Positions 5,635 to 9,138 of a DNA stretch of 9,138 nt are shown here, in pieces; within the stretch, counting starts at the first letter, position 1, and every line of letters begins with the position of its first letter. Position numbers and translations under genes: made by a program. The notes beneath the pieces were generated by a model. That model worked only from the letters and a program-made list of their open reading frames with translations, had not been told where the DNA came from and ran no database searches. Source of the DNA: Nitrospira sp. (lineage in GTDB: Bacteria > Nitrospirota > Nitrospiria > Nitrospirales > Nitrospiraceae); the NCBI GenBank assembly GCA_016873525.1, contig VGXD01000065.1, positions 1 to 9,138 on the forward strand, written 5' to 3'.

Positions 5635-5729
5635 GGATGGCGGTCTTGGCGCCTCTCACTGCGCGCGTCCAGCGAGCACTTTCCGAAGTGCGCGATGTGC
5701 GAGCACAAGAGGCGCCCAGGCCGCCCTCC
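5635..5729. repeat. Long, nearly fully paired palindrome (about 95 nt) behind degP
   Basis: The arms 5635-5656 and 5708-5729 match at 19 of 22 positions plus one G-T pair; their core is GGCGCCTCT (5648-5656) against AGAGGCGCC (5708-5716). Pairing continues inward: TGCGCGCG (5660-5667) with TGCGAGCA (5698-5705), then CGAGCACTT (5673-5681) with AAGTGCGCG (5686-5694), closing on the tetraloop TCCG (5682-5685). By hand I count about 35 Watson-Crick pairs and two wobbles. It begins five bases past the degP stop codon. No T-run follows on the degP strand, so it is not a standard terminator. REP/BIME-like elements, a small miniature transposon or a 3'-end stabiliser are the main alternatives. Confidence 0.75.
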
Positions 5730-5734
5730 AGCCC

Positions 5735-7147
5735 CTACTCCCCTTCGATCGGCACATACATGAACGTGCCCTGGCGGTTGACGAGGAGGAGGGTCAGCTC
5801 TTTGTTTTTGATCGGCTCCACGAGCCGCTGAAAGAGCGGCAGGCTGGTCACCGGATGGCGGTTGATTTCCAGGATCACGTCGCCGGTCATGAGACCGGCC
5901 ACTTCGGCCAGACTGCCTTCCTCGACCCCCGCCACCACCACGCCGCCGGTCGAGGTTAGCCCGAGCTGGCCGGCCACGGCAGGGGTGATCTCATCGACCA
6001 TGAGCCCGCCCAGCGGATGGCCCGGCGTCGCCGCCTTGGGCGCCGCCGCGCGCCGCGCCCGCTCGCGCGGCGCTTCCTGCACCGCCAATTCCACTTGCGC
6101 CGGCTTGCCGTCCCGGATGACATCCAGGCGGTGGCGACTGCCGATCGGCGCGCCGGCGATCCAGTTGCGCAGGCGACCGGCGTCCAACACATCCTTGCCG
6201 TCGAACCGCACCACCACGTCGCCCCGCTTGAGTCCGGCCTTCTCGGCCGACCCCTTCGCCATCAAGTCCGTGATGATGGCCCCCTTGACATCGGGCAGCT
6301 TGAACAGCTTTCCCAGCAACGGCGTGACGTCCTGGGTGGACGCGCCCAGAAAGCCACGGACGACCCGCCCCGTCTTGAGCAGGCTCTGCATGGCCGCGCG
6401 GGCCATGTTGATCGGGATGGCGAAGCCCACGCCCTCGCTGCCGCCGGTGGTGCTGGCGATGGCGGTGTTGATCCCGACCAGTTCGCCCTTCACATTGACC
6501 AATGCGCCGCCTGAATTGCCGGGATTGATCGGCGCATCCACCTGAATGAAGTCTTCGTAGTCGGCCACGCCCACGTCCGCGCGCCCGACCGCGCTGACGA
6601 TGCCGAAGGTCACCGTCTGGTTGAGCCCCATGGGATTGCCGATCGCCAGCACGAAATCGCCCACCGTCAATTCCGTCGAGTCCCCCCAGGGCACGGTCGG
6701 CAGACCGGTGGCCTGGATTTTCACCACCGCCACGTCCGTCTTGGGATCGGTGGCGACGACGCGCCCCTTGAACTGCCGCCGATCCGCCAGCAGCACCTCC
6801 ACCGCCACCGCATCGGCGATCACGTGGTTGTTGGTGATGATGTAGCCGTCCGCCGAGACGACGACCCCGGACCCCTGCCCGACTTGCCGGCGCGGCGCCG
6901 ACTCCGGAAAGAGGCCGAACGGCAAGCCCTCGTCGCTGAAGGCTTGATCGCGCACGAGCATCGTGGTGGCAATGTTCACGACGGCGGGGATGATCTTGGC
7001 GGCGGTGGCCTTGACTTGGGCTTGCAGGTCGGAGACGGCAGGGCTTGAGGTTTGAGACAGGCGTTCCGCGGCGCCGGCCTGCCCGAGACAAACTCCCGCG
7101 AACAGCGCCAGCCAGATGGCAACGGCGTGGACGGCTCTGGCTCTCAC
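5735..7147 (-). CDS. Periplasmic serine protease of the DegP/HtrA (Do) family
   Basis: A 470-aa exported protease/chaperone that degrades or holds misfolded envelope proteins. A signal peptide covers about residues 1-27 (hydrophobic AVAIWLALFAGVCLG, cut after AGAA). The trypsin-like domain carries the complete triad: His108 in TNNHVIAD, Asp138 in DPKTDVAVVKI and Ser212 in NPGNSGGAL. Two PDZ domains follow, at about 265-355 (with RGFLGAS and AEKAGLKRGDVVVRFDGKDV) and about 380-468 (GGVVVAGVEEGSLAEVAGL and MTGDVILEINR), joined by an Ala/Arg-rich linker. Length and two-PDZ layout fit DegP/DegQ/MucD-type proteins. GTG 7147 is the only possible start: the upstream in-frame codon series meets the TAG of the dsbA-like gene, and AGGA (7161-7158) overlaps that stop. 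The 12-nt gap to the dsbA-like gene shows an operon. No stress-sigma promoter is visible inside. A long hairpin follows the stop codon. Confidence 0.96.
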   Translation of the reverse strand: MRARAVHAVAIWLALFAGVCLGQAGAAERLSQTSSPAVSDLQAQVKATAAKIIPAVVNIATTMLVRDQAFSDEGLPFGLFPESAPRRQVGQGSGVVVSADGYIITNNHVIADAVAVEVLLADRRQFKGRVVATDPKTDVAVVKIQATGLPTVPWGDSTELTVGDFVLAIGNPMGLNQTVTFGIVSAVGRADVGVADYEDFIQVDAPINPGNSGGALVNVKGELVGINTAIASTTGGSEGVGFAIPINMARAAMQSLLKTGRVVRGFLGASTQDVTPLLGKLFKLPDVKGAIITDLMAKGSAEKAGLKRGDVVVRFDGKDVLDAGRLRNWIAGAPIGSRHRLDVIRDGKPAQVELAVQEAPRERARRAAAPKAATPGHPLGGLMVDEITPAVAGQLGLTSTGGVVVAGVEEGSLAEVAGLMTGDVILEINRHPVTSLPLFQRLVEPIKNKELTLLLVNRQGTFMYVPIEGE

Positions 7148-7159
7148 AACCTGGACATC

Positions 7160-7816
7160 CTATTTCTTGCCATCGGCGGACAGGATGCTATGGATGACGG
7201 TCTTCAGATTCTCCGGATCGATCGCTTCCACCTTGATGTTGCCGTCCAGCAGCACGGTCGGCGTCTGCTGCACGTTGACGCGCAGCCCCCAGGCCTTGCC
7301 GGCCTCCAGCGCCTTCACCGGTTTGCCGCTGGCCAACCCGGCCTCGAATGCGGCCACGTCCAGCCCCACTTCTTTGATATATGCCTCGCGGATCAACCGG
7401 TCGAAGATTTGCACCCGGTCTTTGTGGATCGCGCGGAAGAGGACCCGCCGCATGTCGTCGCCCTTGCCCATCGTCTTGGCCTGTTCGTACATTTCAAACG
7501 CCGTCGGCAATTTCCCCGGCATCACGGGGAACCCGACCATCGTCACCTCGAGCCGATCCCCGAACTCGGTCTTCAACAAGGGAATGGCTTCCTGCTCGAA
7601 ACGGTGGCAATGCGGACAGTAGAAATCCGCGAACTCCGTCAACTTCACCTTGCCGGGGACATGTGTGGACGGTTCTTTCAATTCGAGAAATTTGCCTTTG
7701 AGTCCGGCCGGTGTCGCCGGCGTTTCGGAGGGGCTCCACCCGAACAAGACCAAAACCGTCATGGCCGCAAGGACCGCCGGCACCGGCAGAGCCCACCCGT
7801 TTCTAGGACGCTTCAT
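7160..7816 (-). CDS. DsbA-like periplasmic thiol oxidoreductase
   Basis: A 218-aa thioredoxin-fold protein with an N-terminal membrane segment or signal peptide (about 9-27, LPVPAVLAAMTVLVLFGW). The active site is FADFYCPHCHRFEQ with Cys67 and Cys70; CPHC is the DsbA-type pair, which favours an oxidising role in disulfide formation. The cis-proline loop is QQTPTVLLDG (Pro186). Between them lies the DsbA-type helical insertion (about 100-170). No lipobox is seen and the first segment may stay as an anchor because a clear cleavage site is lacking. ATG 7816 has AAAGGAG (7830-7824) seven bases upstream. It is the first gene of a two-gene operon with the DegP-like protease, a sensible pairing for periplasmic folding control. 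No dsbB partner is in the window. DsbG/DsbC or a substrate-specific Dsb protein remain possible. Confidence 0.92.
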   Translation of the reverse strand: MKRPRNGWALPVPAVLAAMTVLVLFGWSPSETPATPAGLKGKFLELKEPSTHVPGKVKLTEFADFYCPHCHRFEQEAIPLLKTEFGDRLEVTMVGFPVMPGKLPTAFEMYEQAKTMGKGDDMRRVLFRAIHKDRVQIFDRLIREAYIKEVGLDVAAFEAGLASGKPVKALEAGKAWGLRVNVQQTPTVLLDGNIKVEAIDPENLKTVIHSILSADGKK

Positions 7817-7862
7817 GCACCCACTCCTTTCGTCTCTTGCACCCCTTCGTCACGAGAGTGCT

Positions 7863-7868
7863 ATTATA
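7863..7868 (-). promoter_or_regulatory. -10 box of the dsbA-degP operon promoter
   Basis: A perfect TATAAT on the minus strand (7868-7863) lies 46 bases upstream of the dsbA-like ATG. The start site should be near 7856, with the AAAGGAG site in the leader. No good -35 hexamer is found at 16-18 nt and there is no TG extension, so an activator may be needed. The divergent slp promoter lies about 30 bp away. Confidence 0.5.
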
Positions 7869-7892
7869 GTCCAAGGCCCTTTAAGATGCCTC

Positions 7893-7901
7893 TGTTATAA
7901 T
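7893..7901 (+). promoter_or_regulatory. Extended -10 promoter of the slp-like gene, predicting a leaderless mRNA
   Basis: TGTTATAAT (7893-7901) is a perfect extended -10 element (TGn plus TATAAT). No good -35 box is present, as is usual with this type. The ATG at 7908 begins seven bases after the -10 box, exactly where transcription should start, and no ribosome site fits between. The mRNA is therefore predicted to begin at or within a base or two of its start codon. Confidence 0.65.
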
Positions 7902-7907
7902 GCGCCT

Positions 7908-8561
7908 ATGCGCACCCTCCGGCTTGCATTCCTCGCCTGCCTGGCGACCGCAACCTCCCTGATGGGCTGCGTTGGCGCCGACGTCATCCCCGCACCCCTC
8001 CGGCAACAGCTCGACCGGACCTTGACGTTCAGCCAGCTCAAGGAATCCCCCGACTCGTACCGGGGCCGTCTCGTGGTGCTGGGCGGCGAGGTGCTGTCCG
8101 CCAAACGATTGAAGGCCGGCACGCGTCTCGAAGTCTTGCAACTTCCGCTGGACAGCGCCAGCGAGCCGGAGGCCGACCGGACGGCGTCGGAGGGCCGCTT
8201 CCTAGCCATGCAGCAAGATTTCCTGGACCCAGCCACCCTGCCGGAAGGAACGCGGGTGACGATCGTGGGCGAAGTCACCGGCGCCACGACGCTTCCCTTG
8301 GACGAGGTCGAGTACATCTACCCAACGCTGGAGATCAAGCACCTCAAGGTCTGGCCTGGGCTGACCGCTGCGGCCCCCATCTACCCATCGACAATGGGGC
8401 CCTACTGGAGCCCCTACTGGATGCCTTTCTCAGGACCCTATTGGGGCGGACCGTTTTCTTACTGGAACTCGCCGTACTGGTGCGCCGGGTCGTGCCTGTC
8501 CTGGCGGCAAAGCCGAATCGTGAAACCCTACCAATCCTTCCGCTCCAGACGAAGACGCTGA
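7908..8561 (+). CDS. Slp-family outer-membrane lipoprotein with aromatic C-terminal tail
   Basis: A 217-aa lipoprotein of the Slp family (starvation-inducible outer-membrane lipoproteins). The signal sequence MRTLRLAFLACLATATSL ends in the lipobox LMGC with the lipidated Cys21. The Slp core runs from about 39 to 150: LTFSQLKESPDSYRGRLVVL, GGEVLSAKRLKAGTRLEV, LPLDSASEP, GRFLAMQQDFLDP, GTRVTIVGEVTG, then EVEYIYPTLEIKHLKVWP. After residue 155 comes an unusual tail with five PYW or SYW triplets (165-191), two cysteines (192, 196), and a basic end RSRRRR. The open frame extends upstream over the dsbA-like gene, but the lipobox, the lack of homology and the -10 box fix the start at ATG 7908. There is no Shine-Dalgarno. 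It is transcribed away from the dsbA-degP operon. The family's biochemical role is unknown; structural or stress-related functions in the outer membrane are usually proposed. Confidence 0.88.
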   Translation: MRTLRLAFLACLATATSLMGCVGADVIPAPLRQQLDRTLTFSQLKESPDSYRGRLVVLGGEVLSAKRLKAGTRLEVLQLPLDSASEPEADRTASEGRFLAMQQDFLDPATLPEGTRVTIVGEVTGATTLPLDEVEYIYPTLEIKHLKVWPGLTAAAPIYPSTMGPYWSPYWMPFSGPYWGGPFSYWNSPYWCAGSCLSWRQSRIVKPYQSFRSRRRR

Positions 8562-8597
8562 CCGCAGCGCCACCCGCATCCCCGTCCAGGCATGTCG

Positions 8598-8621
8598 ATC
8601 GCACGGTGGCTTCGTGCCGAT
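8598..8621. other. Hairpin between the convergent slp-like and TPR genes
   Basis: ATCGCACG (8598-8605) pairs with CGTG (8613-8616) and CGAT (8618-8621) with one bulged base and a 7-nt loop. It sits in the 66-nt gap between two convergent stop codons, where a bidirectional terminator would be expected, but no T-run follows on either strand. Weak evidence. Confidence 0.3.
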
Positions 8622-8627
8622 TGCGTC

Positions 8628-9138
8628 TTACTGCGCAACTTGGCGCACGATCCGCTCCACCCGCTCATCCTTCCCGCCCAGCTCCAGGTATTTGCGGTAG
8701 TGGGCCAGCGCCTTGCCCAGATCCTTCTGATGCAATTCATAGAACACGCCCAGGTTGTACTGCGCCTCTACCAGGGACGGCTTCAACGCCAGCGCGGTCT
8801 CGTACTCCCGCTCCGCCTCCTCCAACTTGCCAAGGCCGGTGTAGACGACCCCCAGGTTCATGTGAGCCTCGGCATATTCCGGCTTCAGCCGGATGACCTC
8901 CTTGAACTGCTTGGCCGCTTCCTCCTGTTTGCCGTTGCTGCGGTAAATGAACCCCAGGTTGTAATGCGCATCGACCAGGTCCGGCTTCGCCGCGATGGCC
9001 AGTCGGTAGCAGGACGTCGCATCTGCAAGCCGGTTGTCCTTCTCTGCGATCCGCCCCAGCAAGTACCAGCCGTCCGCATGACGGGGATAGGCCTTGGTGA
9101 GTCGCTCCAGCACCTCGCGAGCTTGTGCCGCTTTGCCT
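8628..9138 (-). CDS. TPR-repeat protein, C-terminal part (5' end outside window)
   Basis: The gene enters from the right edge; about 169 residues are visible. They form a regular array of tetratricopeptide repeats: the second helix of one repeat (AAQAREVLERLTKAYP), then four full repeats of 34-35 residues, with consensus positions as in DAHYNLGFIYRSNGKQEEA, EAHMNLGVVYTGLGKLEEA and EAQYNLGVFYELHQ. Each full repeat but the last ends in a KP or similar turn. A short helix KDERVERIVRQVAQ caps the C-terminus. TPR arrays bind partner proteins; nothing visible indicates which. The GTG at 9113 is internal to the array, since the frame stays open and keeps repeat character to the window edge, so it is not the start. 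The localisation is unknown because the N-terminus is missing. The gene is convergent with the slp-like gene. Confidence 0.9.
   Translation of the reverse strand, partial: GKAAQAREVLERLTKAYPRHADGWYLLGRIAEKDNRLADATSCYRLAIAAKPDLVDAHYNLGFIYRSNGKQEEAAKQFKEVIRLKPEYAEAHMNLGVVYTGLGKLEEAEREYETALALKPSLVEAQYNLGVFYELHQKDLGKALAHYRKYLELGGKDERVERIVRQVAQ

Noticed and set aside
5635..5729. An integron attC site as the explanation of the long palindrome
   Set aside because: The conserved attC ends of the RYYYAAC and GTTRRRY type are not present, and no integrase or cassette array is in view.
5431..5959. Plus-strand open frames across the gap between the 81-aa gene and degP
   Set aside because: They run through the 81-aa gene's promoter and the palindromes and into antisense degP, with no ribosome site or domain.
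6017..6545. Plus-strand open frames opposite degP
   Set aside because: They lie antisense to the protease domain with its intact catalytic triad and two PDZ domains, and have no signal of their own.
7650..7907. An upstream extension of the slp-like reading frame
   Set aside because: It overlaps the dsbA-like gene on the other strand, has no ribosome site, and would bury the lipoprotein signal. The -10 box at 7896-7901 fits a start at 7908.

Overview
The window is GC-rich, gene-dense bacterial chromosome with long antisense shadow ORFs. The envelope proteins (outer-membrane receptor, periplasmic DsbA- and DegP-like proteins, Slp-type lipoprotein) show a diderm. The style of the small exported protein, the Slp protein with an aromatic tail, the TPR protein and the NikR-linked receptor reminds me of Nitrospira/Nitrospirota. 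That assignment is an inference from protein flavour, not a database result.

Layout. (1) 1-545 (+): 3' end of a sensor histidine kinase. (2) 664-1218 (+): a self-contained unit of promoter, 128-aa exported protein of unknown function and Rho-independent terminator. (3) 4499-1239 (-): a nickel-type locus of nikR, a TonB-dependent receptor 18 nt behind it, then, after a gap with short repeats, an AAG-family DNA glycosylase. A sigma70-like promoter upstream of nikR is overlapped by a dyad that is a good candidate NikR operator. (4) 5524-4673 (-): a visibly lower-GC patch with an 81-aa single-pass membrane protein under its own promoter, followed by a type II antitoxin/toxin pair joined as TAAATG. 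(5) 5585-5729: two adjacent hairpins, one about 95 nt long and almost fully paired, directly behind degP. (6) 7868-5735 (-): a dsbA-like/degP-like operon for periplasmic protein folding and quality control. (7) 7893-8561 (+): divergent from that operon, an Slp-family lipoprotein whose -10 box lies so close to the ATG that its mRNA is predicted to be leaderless. (8) 9138-8628 (-): C-terminal part of a TPR protein.

How the parts work together. The nickel regulator and outer-membrane receptor probably form one metal-responsive transport unit, with NikR repressing both genes when nickel is sufficient. The thiol-oxidoreductase-like protein and the HtrA protease form an envelope quality-control operon, sharing a divergent promoter region with an outer-membrane lipoprotein. 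The toxin-antitoxin pair and the small membrane gene look like an accessory insertion between these two blocks. I found no CRISPR array, rRNA or tRNA gene, or intact insertion sequence. The best candidates for something undescribed are the operator/promoter architecture of nikR, the long hairpin behind degP, and the leaderless slp gene.
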